Of a DNA stretch of 13,346 nt, positions 1 through 9,063 are shown piece by piece. The stretch's first letter is position 1, and every line of letters starts with the position of its first letter. The notes under the pieces are model-generated. The model was not told where the DNA came from and ran no database searches. It saw nothing but the letters and a program-made list of their open reading frames with translations. The stretch comes from Candidatus Saccharibacteria bacterium UBA5145 (GTDB taxonomy: Bacteria > Patescibacteriota > Saccharimonadia > Saccharimonadales > UBA4665): positions 1 to 13,346 of the forward strand of contig DHXX01000015.1 of the NCBI GenBank assembly GCA_002413865.1, written 5' to 3'. The position numbers and the translations under genes were made by a program.

Positions 1-492
<492 letters not shown>

Positions 493-522
493 AAAAGAAT
501 TTAACCTTAACTTAGTCGAACA

Positions 523-540
523 TGTAACCCGAAGGCTACA
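523..540 (-). other. cUUCGg-loop hairpin in the 16S leader
   Basis: The minus strand reads TGTAGCC-TTCG-GGTTACA, a 7-bp stem with one G-U pair closed by a C(UUCG)G tetraloop. This loop is exceptionally stable and common in rRNA. The hairpin lies about 30 nt upstream of the mature 16S 5' end and so falls in the processed leader. Its likely role is in folding or maturation of the precursor, by inference from position. Confidence 0.6.
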
Positions 541-657
541 CTGACTTATATTTAAAACAATTCAATTGAACTGACGTTGATTTGCACTACTCAATTTTTA
601 ACGTACTTTAACAGCTATCCGAGAGACACATTAAGAGACCTCAAAAGCGTTGATGTA

Positions 658-687
658 ATCATACGCCAGACCACCCCTGCCCGTCAA
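658..687 (-). promoter_or_regulatory. Sigma70-type promoter for the rRNA operon
   Basis: On the minus strand, TTGACG (687-682) and TATGAT (663-658) are separated by 18 bp, each hexamer matching consensus at five of six positions. Transcription would start near 651 and run about 160 nt of leader before 16S. The sequence just upstream of the -35 is not A/T-rich, so no clear UP element is seen. Confidence 0.7.
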
Positions 688-848
688 GGGGTAATCTGCC
701 CTTTGCTGCCGTAATTCTTGCAACGATGTAGCGAGCCGCGACTGATGTTCGAGCCGGTACGTTAACAATGTTCAACCACGATCTACCCAGGGTCCTACCC
801 GATAGATCAAGTAATTTCCCATCACTTCGTAACTTACTTCTGGTAAGT

Positions 849-1481
849 CTAGGCTTGGCCGCGCTTGATGGCTTCCCATTTTTCACGGCTGCATTTGTGG
901 GGCCAGTCTTGCCAACGGTCACGGAAATCACCGAAGTCTTTAAGCTCAACCCAGAGAAGATCGTCGGTTTTAGTAATTCTGTCGGGAAAGCGCAAGCCAT
1001 CTAAATGATCAATCTCGTGCTGGAAAATTCGAGCCACAAAGCCATCATGAGTTTCGGTGACTGAATTGCCAAATCTATCGAATGCCGTGATAGTCACCGA
1101 ATTGGCGCGCTCGACGATACCACAAACCCGGCCCGTTGAATAACAGCCTTCCCGGTCAATGTTAATTTCGGATGAACGCCTGGTTACCTGCGGATTAACA
1201 TACACTTTGAAATCAGGATTTTTCCCCATACCGTCGGCGTCAATACCAATAACAATAATCCGTTTACTGATGCCTAGCTGCGGCGCCGCCAGCCCCACCA
1301 TCGTGCGCCGAGCCGGATTACCTTGCTCACCTTGGGCTAAATCGAGCATACCGTCTATCAAGGCCTGGAACTCGTCACTATCGATTTCACTTGGAGCTAT
1401 TGATATAGCCTCTTGACTCAGTACTTCACTACTTGGTGATACTAGTCGTAAAACTTCGGGCTCGGGGTATCGTTCTGTCAT
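849..1481 (-). CDS. def: Peptide deformylase
   Basis: The enzyme removes the formyl group from the N-terminal methionine of new proteins in the cytoplasm. All three family motifs are present in the 210-residue product. Motif 1 is VGLAAPQLG (residues 62-70). Motif 2 is EGCYS (111-115), with the metal-ligand Cys113. Motif 3 is QHEIDHLDG (154-162), with His155, His159 and catalytic Glu156. At 210 residues it is longer than the roughly 170 of E. coli Def. There is an N-terminal extension of about 20 residues, and the C-terminal segment (about 170-210) is rich in Trp and charged residues. The gene follows gyrA by 60 bp on the same strand and could be read from the gyrB promoter. A weak TTGCAT-17-TTAAAT pair in the gap could give it its own start. 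No Shine-Dalgarno sequence is visible before the ATG. It ends in TAG. Confidence 0.95.
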   Translation of the reverse strand: MTERYPEPEVLRLVSPSSEVLSQEAISIAPSEIDSDEFQALIDGMLDLAQGEQGNPARRTMVGLAAPQLGISKRIIVIGIDADGMGKNPDFKVYVNPQVTRRSSEINIDREGCYSTGRVCGIVERANSVTITAFDRFGNSVTETHDGFVARIFQHEIDHLDGLRFPDRITKTDDLLWVELKDFGDFRDRWQDWPHKCSREKWEAIKRGQA

Positions 1482-1541
1482 TACACAAATTTAACCAAGC
1501 TGCTGTTTACAATGCAAGCATGAGCATTACATAGAGACTAT

Positions 1542-4163
1542 TTAGGTAGTGGCGTCGATGACGACTTCGTCTTCGTCTTCGTCGTCGATGTCGTCGGATT
1601 TCTCGACGAGGGCCAGCGAGACGACTTCATCGCCTTCACGCATGCGCATGATGCGCACGCCTTGGGTGGCACGACCGAGGGCCGGCGTGTCCTTGAGGCC
1701 GAGGCGGATGGTCTGGCCTTGCTTGCTTATGATGATGACTTCTTGGTCATCACCGGTCAGCGTTTTGACGCCGATCAACTCGCCGGTCTTGGTGTTGACG
1801 ACGGCCGAGCGGATGCCGACACCGCCGCGAGCGTGGGGCGTAAACTGGCTGACTTTGGTACGCTTACCGTAGCCGTACTTACTAATCACGAAGATGCTGC
1901 TGCCCTCGGCGACGATGTCCATGCCGATGACGTGGTCATTCGGGCGCAGACGAATACCGCGGACACCGCGACTGACGCGACCCATCGGGCGGGCGTCCTT
2001 CTCGTGGAAGCGGATGGCTTGGCCGAGTGAAGTCGAGATAACGACTTCATTGTCGCCCGTCGTCATGCGGATCCACTTGAGTTCATCGCCGGCGTCCAAA
2101 TTGATGGCGATCAGGCCGCTCTGGCGGACGTTCTGGTACTGGTCGAAAGGCGTTTTCTTGACGACACCACGGATGGTACACATGATGAGGTTGGCGCTAG
2201 CATCGGTCTTGCTGACATTGATGACCGCACTGACGGTCTCTTCTGGTTGCAATTGCAATAGGTTGACGATGGCGACACCCTTGGCGTTCAGGCCAACGGC
2301 TGGAACTTCGTAGGTCTTCATGCGGAAGACGCGGCCCTTGTTGGTAAAGAACAACAGGAAATCGTGGGTACTGGCGTTGACGACGTGTTCAATGACGTCT
2401 TCTTCGCGCGTCGCCATACCGCGGCGACCCTTACCGCCCCGGCCTTGTTTTTTGTAATCGGCAATCGGGCTGCGCTTGATGTAGTTGGCGCTGGTCAGCG
2501 TCACCACGACCTGCTCTTCGGCGATCAGGTCTTCATCGCTCAAGCGGCCCAGTTCGTTAGCGACGACACGGGTGCGGCGTTCGTCACCGTACTGCTTTTT
2601 GAGCTCCAACAATTCGGCGCGGATGATCTTGAGGATCTTCGACTCACTGGCCAGGATGGCTTCTAATTTAGCAATCAGGACGAGTAATTCGGCGAGTTCG
2701 TCTTCGATCTTCTTGCGTTCCAGACCGGCCAGCGTGCGCAGTTGCATCGCCAAAATAGCGCGGGCTTGAATGTCGCTCAGGTCGAACTTGGCGATCAGGT
2801 TGACTTGGGCTTCTTCGCTGGTTTGCGAAGCCCGGATGGTGGCGATGACCTCGTCGATGTGGTCGAGGGCGATCTTGAGACCTTCCAGGATGTGGGCCCG
2901 CTCACGGGCTTTGCGCAGTTCGAATTCAGTGCGGCGGCGGACGACGACCAAGCGGTGCTTGATGTGTTCGCTCAGGATGTCCTGCAGACCGAGGACGCGC
3001 GGTTGGATACCGTCGACTAGCGCCATCATGTTGAAGTGGAAGCTCGTCTGCAACGGCGTCATCTTATAAAGCTGGTTGAGTAATTTCTTGGGGTAAGCGT
3101 CCTTTTTGAGGTCGATGACGATGCGGACGTTGCCGCGGGCGGTCTCATCGCGCAAGTCGCTAATACCGACCAGCTTTTTCTCGCGGACGAGGTCGGCGAT
3201 CTTGAGTACCAGGGTTTCTTTGTTCAGGGCGTACGGAATCTCGGTGATAACGATTTGGTGGCGGCCCTTGGCCCCTTCGATAATCTCGGCGACACCGCGC
3301 GTCACGACGCCACCACGGCCGGTCGCGTAGGCGGTACGGATCGACTCCTTGCCGTAGATAACGCCGCCGGTCGGGAAATCGGGACCTTGAATGAATTGCA
3401 GCAAATCGTCGAGCTTGGCGTCGGGGTGGTCGATCAGGTAGACTTCGGCGTCGACCAGTTCGGTCAAGTTGTGCGGCGGGATATTGGTGGCCATACCGAC
3501 GGCGATACCGAGTTGGCCGTTCAGCAATAAGTTTGGCAATTTAGCCGGTAAGACGGTCGGTTCACGGGTCGTGCCGTCGTAGTTGTCGCGGTAATCGACG
3601 GTCTCTTTGTCGATGTCGGCCAACAATTCGTCGGCCAAACGCGCCATTTTAGCTTCGGTATAACGATAGGCGGCTGGCGGATCGCCGTCCATTGAACCGA
3701 AGTTCCCTTGCCCGTTGACGAGCATGTAGCGCATCGCCCACGGCTGGGCCATCCGGACCATGGCGTCATAGATACTCGAATCGCCGTGCGGGTGGTAGCG
3801 AGCCATGACGGCACCGATGACGTTGGCACTCTTACGGTGGCGAGCGCCCGAGCGCAGGCCGTCTTCGTTCATACTGTACAAAATACGGCGATGGACCGGC
3901 TTGAGGCCGTCACGCACGTCCGGTAGTGCCCGGTCAATAATCACGCTCATCGAATAGCGCAAATAGCTGTCTTCCATGACGTTTTCAACGCTGCGCAGTT
4001 CGACAACGCGCGAGTGACCAGAGTCTAGGACGTCGGGGGCGCGGACAACGCCGCGGCGGCGGTCTTCCATCGACAGTTCGGCTGCTCGCTGTGGAAAGAT
4101 CGGCGTAATATCATCGCTCGTCGGTTCAATCGGTAGGTTCAAATCTTGGTCTTCTGGTTCCAT
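1542..4163 (-). CDS. gyrA: DNA gyrase subunit A
   Basis: This is the DNA breakage-reunion subunit of the A2B2 gyrase that introduces negative supercoils. The 873-residue product has the winged-helix block with HPHGDSSIYD (residues 124-133) and the catalytic tyrosine Tyr168 in AAYRYTE. The tower and coiled-coil segments follow, and then a C-terminal beta-pinwheel. The GyrA box reads QGRGGKG (573-579) against the usual QRRGGKG, which supports GyrA over ParC. Residues matching E. coli Ser83 and Asp87 are Ser129 and Asp133, the quinolone-sensitive state. The N-terminus is about 46 residues longer than in E. coli and is acidic and probably disordered. The C-terminus ends in an acidic tail (SDDIDDEDEDE). 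An AAGGAG lies 14 nt before the ATG, an unusually long spacing, with no nearer start codon in between. gyrB lies 199 bp upstream across a repeat element. Confidence 0.98.
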   Translation of the reverse strand: MEPEDQDLNLPIEPTSDDITPIFPQRAAELSMEDRRRGVVRAPDVLDSGHSRVVELRSVENVMEDSYLRYSMSVIIDRALPDVRDGLKPVHRRILYSMNEDGLRSGARHRKSANVIGAVMARYHPHGDSSIYDAMVRMAQPWAMRYMLVNGQGNFGSMDGDPPAAYRYTEAKMARLADELLADIDKETVDYRDNYDGTTREPTVLPAKLPNLLLNGQLGIAVGMATNIPPHNLTELVDAEVYLIDHPDAKLDDLLQFIQGPDFPTGGVIYGKESIRTAYATGRGGVVTRGVAEIIEGAKGRHQIVITEIPYALNKETLVLKIADLVREKKLVGISDLRDETARGNVRIVIDLKKDAYPKKLLNQLYKMTPLQTSFHFNMMALVDGIQPRVLGLQDILSEHIKHRLVVVRRRTEFELRKARERAHILEGLKIALDHIDEVIATIRASQTSEEAQVNLIAKFDLSDIQARAILAMQLRTLAGLERKKIEDELAELLVLIAKLEAILASESKILKIIRAELLELKKQYGDERRTRVVANELGRLSDEDLIAEEQVVVTLTSANYIKRSPIADYKKQGRGGKGRRGMATREEDVIEHVVNASTHDFLLFFTNKGRVFRMKTYEVPAVGLNAKGVAIVNLLQLQPEETVSAVINVSKTDASANLIMCTIRGVVKKTPFDQYQNVRQSGLIAINLDAGDELKWIRMTTGDNEVVISTSLGQAIRFHEKDARPMGRVSRGVRGIRLRPNDHVIGMDIVAEGSSIFVISKYGYGKRTKVSQFTPHARGGVGIRSAVVNTKTGELIGVKTLTGDDQEVIIISKQGQTIRLGLKDTPALGRATQGVRIMRMREGDEVVSLALVEKSDDIDDEDEDEVVIDATT

Positions 4164-4190
4164 GGCTTAGTCTCGCGCTCCTTCAAGTTT

Positions 4191-4302
4191 GTCATTCCAG
4201 CGTAGGCTGGAACCTAGTAAATTATGGGCGCCGCGGCGCTCAAGTGTAATGAATGGGTAATGAACTAATGATTGACTGGGTCCCAGCTTTCGCTGGGATG
4301 AC
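4191..4302. repeat. REPIN-like inverted repeat element between gyrB and gyrA
   Basis: Two 24-bp arms in opposite orientation (4191-4214 and 4279-4302) match at 20 of 24 positions. Each arm is itself a perfect 7-bp hairpin: TTCCAGC/GCTGGAA with loop GTAG, and TCCCAGC/GCTGGGA with loop TTTC. Between them lies a 12-bp perfect palindrome, GCGCCGCGGCGC (4228-4239). A partial extra right arm follows at 4311-4323. The layout of two REP-like hairpins facing each other is that of a REPIN or small MITE. Related half-elements occur at 6682-6728. It lies inside the gyrB-gyrA transcript, where it could form a stable structure that affects mRNA decay or relative expression. Confidence 0.75.
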
Positions 4303-4362
4303 AATGCGGAAAGCTGGGATGACAACTCATTAGCGCTGGTTTGGCTGGAAAATAATGTCATA

Positions 4363-6330
<1,968 letters not shown>

Positions 6331-6339
6331 TATGAATAA

Positions 6340-6344
6340 CCCTC
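6340..6344 (-). promoter_or_regulatory. Ribosome binding site for gyrB
   Basis: The minus strand reads GAGGG followed by nine bases and then GTG GCA AAT. This decides the GTG at 6330 as the start, since there is no ATG in frame near it. Confidence 0.65.
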
Positions 6345-6379
6345 TTAGCTGTCGCTTTAGATTTTCTCAACTACGAAAT

Positions 6380-6408
6380 ATTATAGACGATTTTTGCTTT
6401 GCCTTCAA
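6380..6408 (-). promoter_or_regulatory. Sigma70-type promoter of gyrB-gyrA-def
   Basis: On the minus strand, TTGAAG (6408-6403) and a perfect TATAAT (6385-6380) are separated by exactly 17 bp in an A/T-rich setting. The predicted start near 6373 leaves a leader of about 43 nt before the gyrB GTG. Gyrase promoters are often sensitive to supercoiling, but that cannot be judged from sequence alone. Confidence 0.8.
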
Positions 6409-6574
6409 CTACCTCTGGCAATGGACGAGGCAGTAGTTGGGGATTGGTAGTTGGTAGATGGGGGCAAAGCGTCATTTGCCAGATGCCATTTACCAAATTA
6501 ACAAATTATTAGCTGATCTCCCACTTACCATTTCGGGACCCGTTCACCCCACGTTGCATCCCCAACACCCCCGC

Positions 6575-6647
6575 GTCATACTGAACGAAGTGAAGGACCT
6601 GAGCCAGCTTAATCACAGCTCAGATTCTTCGCTACGCTCAGAATGAC
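6575..6647. repeat. Inverted pair of GTCATnCTGA...-type repeats
   Basis: A forward copy starting GTCATACTGAACGAAG (6575-6604) faces a reverse copy CAGATTCTTCG...GAATGAC (6621-6647). Both belong to the family found at 8837-9060 and 9404-9605. The forward copy is the more diverged (AGGACCTGAG in place of AGAATCTG). This is a small REPIN-like unit in the divergent promoter region. Such repeats are widespread in many bacterial and CPR genomes. Confidence 0.65.
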
Positions 6648-6681
6648 GAACCTGGGTTGTCGTCATTTACCCCTCAGTGTT

Positions 6682-6728
6682 GTCATCCCAGCACTGAATC
6701 AAGTTCAGCACAGGCTCCGGCTGGGACC
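6682..6728. repeat. REP-like hairpin related to the gyrB-gyrA element, with an inner hairpin
   Basis: GTCATCCCAGC (6682-6692) and GCTGGGACC (6720-6728) match the arm ends of the 4191-4302 element. The usual 4-base loop is replaced by a longer one holding a second stem, CTGAA-TCAAG-TTCAG (6695-6709). The result is a branched or stacked hairpin. No function can be assigned. Confidence 0.55.
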
Positions 6729-6880
6729 CAATCAATCGTTAGCGTCGTTAGGCGCTCCATAAGCCCTATTTGGAAACATCACCCCATTACACCTTAAACG
6801 TGTGCCGAATACCTCTTGCGTAAACAATCGTGTTTATGGTTAAATGTGCATACAAATTTAACACAAAAGTTCTTATATAT

Positions 6881-8239
6881 ATGTTCGAAAAATTAATCAC
6901 CGCCCTACCCTTCAATCCAAGCCTTTTAAATCAATTAGCGTTTTACGGGAAACGGATGCGCCAAGAAGAGGCCGTACGTCGAACCGGCCTGATATTTATT
7001 GTCTTGGCTTTCTCGATTCAATTTTTTGCCGTCCTCAGCCCACCGCAAGCGACGATGGCGGCTTCGAGCAACGACCTGATCAACGGCGGCATCACCTCGG
7101 CGGCCGACGCCTCCCAAAACTGCAGCAGTAACGTTCAAAGCTACCAAACGATCATGAATCACTACGGGATCAGCTGTGCCGACATTAGCCGCGGCGCGAC
7201 GCTGACCATCAAATCGACGGATGCCAACAAACAGCTCTTCTCGATGGGGCGCTTGCCGTACGGCAAAACCAACGCCAACAGCGGCAAAGCCACCAGTGAA
7301 ACTCCAGTTAAGATCACTGGTCTCAGCACACTCTACGTGCGCTACTTATGGAGTTTCGACACCGGCGCTTACTCAAGTTATAAAGCCCTCAAAATTACCA
7401 GTACGCTGACGCACAAAACCTACTATATCCTCTACAGCTGCGGCAATTTGGTGTCAATCGGCTTACCGGCGCCTTACGTCAAACCGGTGCCTACTCCCAT
7501 ACCAACCCCGAAGCCTACGCCAACGCCCACGCCCACGCCCATCCCAACGCCAACGCCAACGCCTAAACCGACACCCGTACCAATGTGCCAGTACAACAGC
7601 ACCATCCCTAGTAGCGATGTCAATTGTAAGCCCTGCGACCAAGCCGTCAGCAGCGCCGATACTCTCGCCTGTGTCGTCGTCCACAAAGCCGCCACCAATG
7701 TCACGGCCGGCGTCAGCGACGCCAACAACACTATGGCCCACGCCGGTGACACCGTTGAGTACACGCTCTTCGCCCAGAATAACGGCAAGGCTACCGTCAA
7801 AAATTTTGTCTTCCAGGAGAACATGAACGACGTCCTCGATTACGCCACGATCGTCGACCTGCACGGGGGCCAACTCGACACCAACAACATCGTCACCTGG
7901 CCCGTTGCTTCGATCAACGCCGGCGCTACCGTCCAACAACAGATTACCGTCCAGGTCAAAAACCCAATTCCCCAGACACCCGTTTCGACGTCCGACGGCG
8001 GTCACTTCGACCTCACCATGACCAACGTTTACGGCAACACGATCAACATCACCCTGCCAGGCGACGTCACTAAGACGGTCGAAACGGTCGCCGCTACCCT
8101 GCCCAACACCGGCCCGGGCACAAGCCTGTTCTTCGGCGCCGCCATCGTCGTGTTGGCCGGTTACTTCTTCTCGCGGGCCCGCTTGCTGGGCACCGAAACG
8201 AGCATCGCCATTAACGACAACAACAGCGGAGGCTTTTAA
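6881..8239 (+). CDS. LPNTG-anchored surface protein with DUF11-like domain
   Basis: This is a predicted exported 452-residue protein of unknown function. A basic N-terminal segment of 35 residues precedes a hydrophobic helix (36-53) and an ATMAAS site, so it is a long signal peptide or signal anchor. Residues about 62-200 form a domain with Cys81, Cys99 and Cys187. A Pro/Thr-rich linker (201-234) follows, then a cluster of four cysteines (236, 249, 252, 264). A DUF11-like immunoglobulin-fold domain (about 268-362) contains AGDTVEYTLFAQNNG. The C-terminus carries LPNTG (407-411), a helix (416-430) and SRAR, a sortase-type signal, but with 22 residues after the helix. The ATG at 6881 is preferred over an in-frame GTG at 6830, which would put a Cys-containing, A/T-rich-coded stretch before the conserved-looking MFEK. 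No ribosome site is visible. The N-terminus resembles, from memory, a Saccharibacteria family. Confidence 0.85.
   Translation: MFEKLITALPFNPSLLNQLAFYGKRMRQEEAVRRTGLIFIVLAFSIQFFAVLSPPQATMAASSNDLINGGITSAADASQNCSSNVQSYQTIMNHYGISCADISRGATLTIKSTDANKQLFSMGRLPYGKTNANSGKATSETPVKITGLSTLYVRYLWSFDTGAYSSYKALKITSTLTHKTYYILYSCGNLVSIGLPAPYVKPVPTPIPTPKPTPTPTPTPIPTPTPTPKPTPVPMCQYNSTIPSSDVNCKPCDQAVSSADTLACVVVHKAATNVTAGVSDANNTMAHAGDTVEYTLFAQNNGKATVKNFVFQENMNDVLDYATIVDLHGGQLDTNNIVTWPVASINAGATVQQQITVQVKNPIPQTPVSTSDGGHFDLTMTNVYGNTINITLPGDVTKTVETVAATLPNTGPGTSLFFGAAIVVLAGYFFSRARLLGTETSIAINDNNSGGF
8228..8232 (+). promoter_or_regulatory. Ribosome binding site GGAGG for the downstream membrane protein
   Basis: A perfect GGAGG within the last codons of the surface-protein gene stands six bases before the ATG at 8239. 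Stop and start overlap by one base (TAATG), so translation of the two genes is probably coupled. Confidence 0.8.
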
Positions 8240-8832
8240 TGTCCGAATTCACGCCCCTTACACCAGAACAACCTAAAGACCGTATCGAGGCCTTGCCCGC
8301 TCCGGAGAAGATCGAAGCCCTGCCGACGGCCGAGCAAGCCGAACCGTTGCGCGCCGGCGAAGCCGACCCCGTTCAGCGGATCGAAGCCGCCCGCGATACC
8401 ATCGAACAGGAACAACCAGCCAACGAGCAAGACGACCCCCTCCAGCGCCTGCAAGCGGCCGAAAAAGCGGCCGAACCGGCCGCGCCGACCTTCGTCAACG
8501 CCGACCTCAAAAAGGTCACCCTGCGGCGCGAAATCCAAGCCATCAGGCGCAAATTACCAGTTACTCAGCGCGCCCTCAGCCGTGTCGTCCACCAACCCAT
8601 CGTGCGCGTCTTAAGTGAAGTCACCGGCCAGACCGCCAGCCGGCCGTCCGGCTTACTCGGTGGTGGCCTGGTGGCCTTCTTGGGCTCGGCCGTCTACCTA
8701 TACATGACCAAACACGTCGGTTTCACCTATAATTACTTCGTCTTCCTACTCTTGTTTTTGGGCGGCTTTGCCGTCGGCCTCGCCCTCGAGCTCGTCGTCT
8801 GGGCCCTGACCGCCCGCCGCCGCTCCCAGTAG
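8239..8832 (+). CDS. Acidic protein with two C-terminal membrane helices
   Basis: I do not recognise a named family. The 197-residue product starts with about 85 polar, Glu/Pro/Ala-rich residues, likely disordered. They contain two short internal repeats: IEALP twice (residues 16-20 and 25-29), and the related blocks DPVQRIEAARDTIEQ (43-57) and DPLQRLQAAEKAAEP (66-80). A basic segment follows (about 90-125, KKVTLRREIQAIRRK). Two hydrophobic helices (138-157 and 165-191) form a hairpin and end in the basic tail TARRRSQ. By the positive-inside rule the long N-terminus is probably cytoplasmic. The gene is coupled to the LPNTG protein upstream, which suggests a membrane partner for it in export, anchoring or assembly. 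That role is inferred from position only. It ends with TAG, and a repeat element begins five bases later. Confidence 0.85.
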   Translation: MSEFTPLTPEQPKDRIEALPAPEKIEALPTAEQAEPLRAGEADPVQRIEAARDTIEQEQPANEQDDPLQRLQAAEKAAEPAAPTFVNADLKKVTLRREIQAIRRKLPVTQRALSRVVHQPIVRVLSEVTGQTASRPSGLLGGGLVAFLGSAVYLYMTKHVGFTYNYFVFLLLFLGGFAVGLALELVVWALTARRRSQ

Positions 8833-8852
8833 AGCTCAGATCCTTCACTCCG

Positions 8853-8940
8853 TTCAGGATGACGGTGGTGGAGGCGTTCAAGAGGACGGTGGTGGAGATT
8901 TTCAGGATGACGGTGGTGGAGGCGTTCAAGAGGACCGTGG
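8853..8940. repeat. 48-bp tandem repeat, about two copies
   Basis: The block beginning TTCAGGATGACGGTGGTGG occurs at 8853 and again at 8901, with a 48-bp period. The second copy matches the first for about 40 bases with one difference (GGACGG to GGACCG). Inside the unit, GACGGTGGTGGAG is itself repeated. No coding role is supported. Confidence 0.85.
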
Positions 8941-8945
8941 AGCGC

Positions 8946-9045
8946 CATTCTGAGCACTTCCTTTTTGTCATTCTGAGCCCCTTTTTTCGTCATTCTGAGC
9001 ACTTCCTTTTTGTCATTCTGAGCCCCTTTTTTCGTCATTCTGAGC
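8946..9045. repeat. Array of five CATTCTGAGC motifs at 22/23-bp spacing
   Basis: CATTCTGAGC starts at 8946, 8969, 8991, 9014 and 9036. The spacers alternate between ACTTCCTTTTTGT and CCCTTTTTTCGT, giving an exact 45-bp higher-order period. The spacers are repeated rather than unique, so this is not a CRISPR array. It looks like tandem growth of the right arm of the surrounding inverted-repeat element. Confidence 0.9.
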
Positions 9046-9063
9046 AAAGCGAAGAATCTGCGC

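Larger units (their letters stand above)
493..848. other. Intergenic region between def and 16S: rRNA leader and promoter
   Basis: No protein gene is supported here. Reading leftward, the region holds a 6-bp hairpin (ACTTAC/GTAAGT, 832-848) directly after the def stop and without a T-tract. Next comes an imperfectly explained stretch at 690-830, then the rRNA promoter at 658-687 and an AT-rich leader of about 160 nt. I could not find a convincing boxA antitermination motif in the leader. A perfect 6-bp inverted repeat (ACCCCT 673-678 and AGGGGT 687-692) overlaps the -35 region and might be an operator, though it may be chance. Confidence 0.6.
6331..6880. other. Divergent intergenic region between gyrB and the surface-protein operon
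   Basis: No gene is supported. From left to right the region holds the gyrB ribosome site and promoter, then low-complexity TTGGTAG-type sequence (about 6438-6462) with no recognisable feature up to 6574. Next are two inverted-repeat elements (6575-6647 and 6682-6728), then an A/T-rich stretch before the ATG at 6881. A TTGCGT (6816-6821) 18 bp before TTAAAT (6840-6845) is the best promoter candidate for the plus-strand operon, but it is weak. A short inverted repeat, TAAAC/GTTTA (6821-6836), overlaps it. Confidence 0.55.
8837..9060. repeat. Composite inverted-repeat element containing two tandem arrays
   Basis: The left arm, CAGATCCTTC...CAGGATGAC (8837-8863), faces the right arm, GTCATTCTGAGC...GAAGAATCTG (9034-9060). 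The two arms are imperfect reverse complements of the same family as 9404-9605. The space between is filled by a 48-bp and a 45-bp tandem repeat. The element lies between the convergent surface operon and the nuclease gene, begins five bases after the stop of the one and ends three bases from the stop of the other. It may act as a two-way transcription end, although no clear terminator with a T-tract is seen. Confidence 0.7.

Noticed and set aside
741..760. tRNA suspected from a GTTCGAGC T-loop-like motif
   Set aside because: The flanking bases do not form a T-stem on either strand, and no acceptor or anticodon arm can be built.
659..1000. 113-residue minus frame overlapping def
   Set aside because: It overlaps the well-supported def in another frame and covers the rRNA promoter. 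It has no recognisable domain.
4167..4361. 64-residue frame between gyrB and gyrA
   Set aside because: It is a translation of the REPIN-like repeat (SQRKLGPSQ, LGSSLRWND), a common artefact of such elements.
6830..6880. GTG at 6830 as start of the LPNTG surface protein
   Set aside because: The 17 extra residues are encoded by A/T-rich promoter-like DNA, and the MFEK start at 6881 fits the recognisable N-terminus.
7463..8005. Long antisense frames under the surface-protein gene, including Gly/Val-rich ones
   Set aside because: They mirror the Pro/Thr linker codons and the G+C-rich coding strand. The plus frame has clear domains.
8946..9045. CRISPR array
   Set aside because: The motif is only 10 bp, spacers are 12-13 bp and themselves repeat every 45 bp, and no cas gene is present.
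8733..9047. Minus-strand frames with repeats such as MTKKGAQNDKKEVLR and HPERSEGS
   Set aside because: They translate the tandem and inverted repeats and overlap the membrane protein gene on the other strand.
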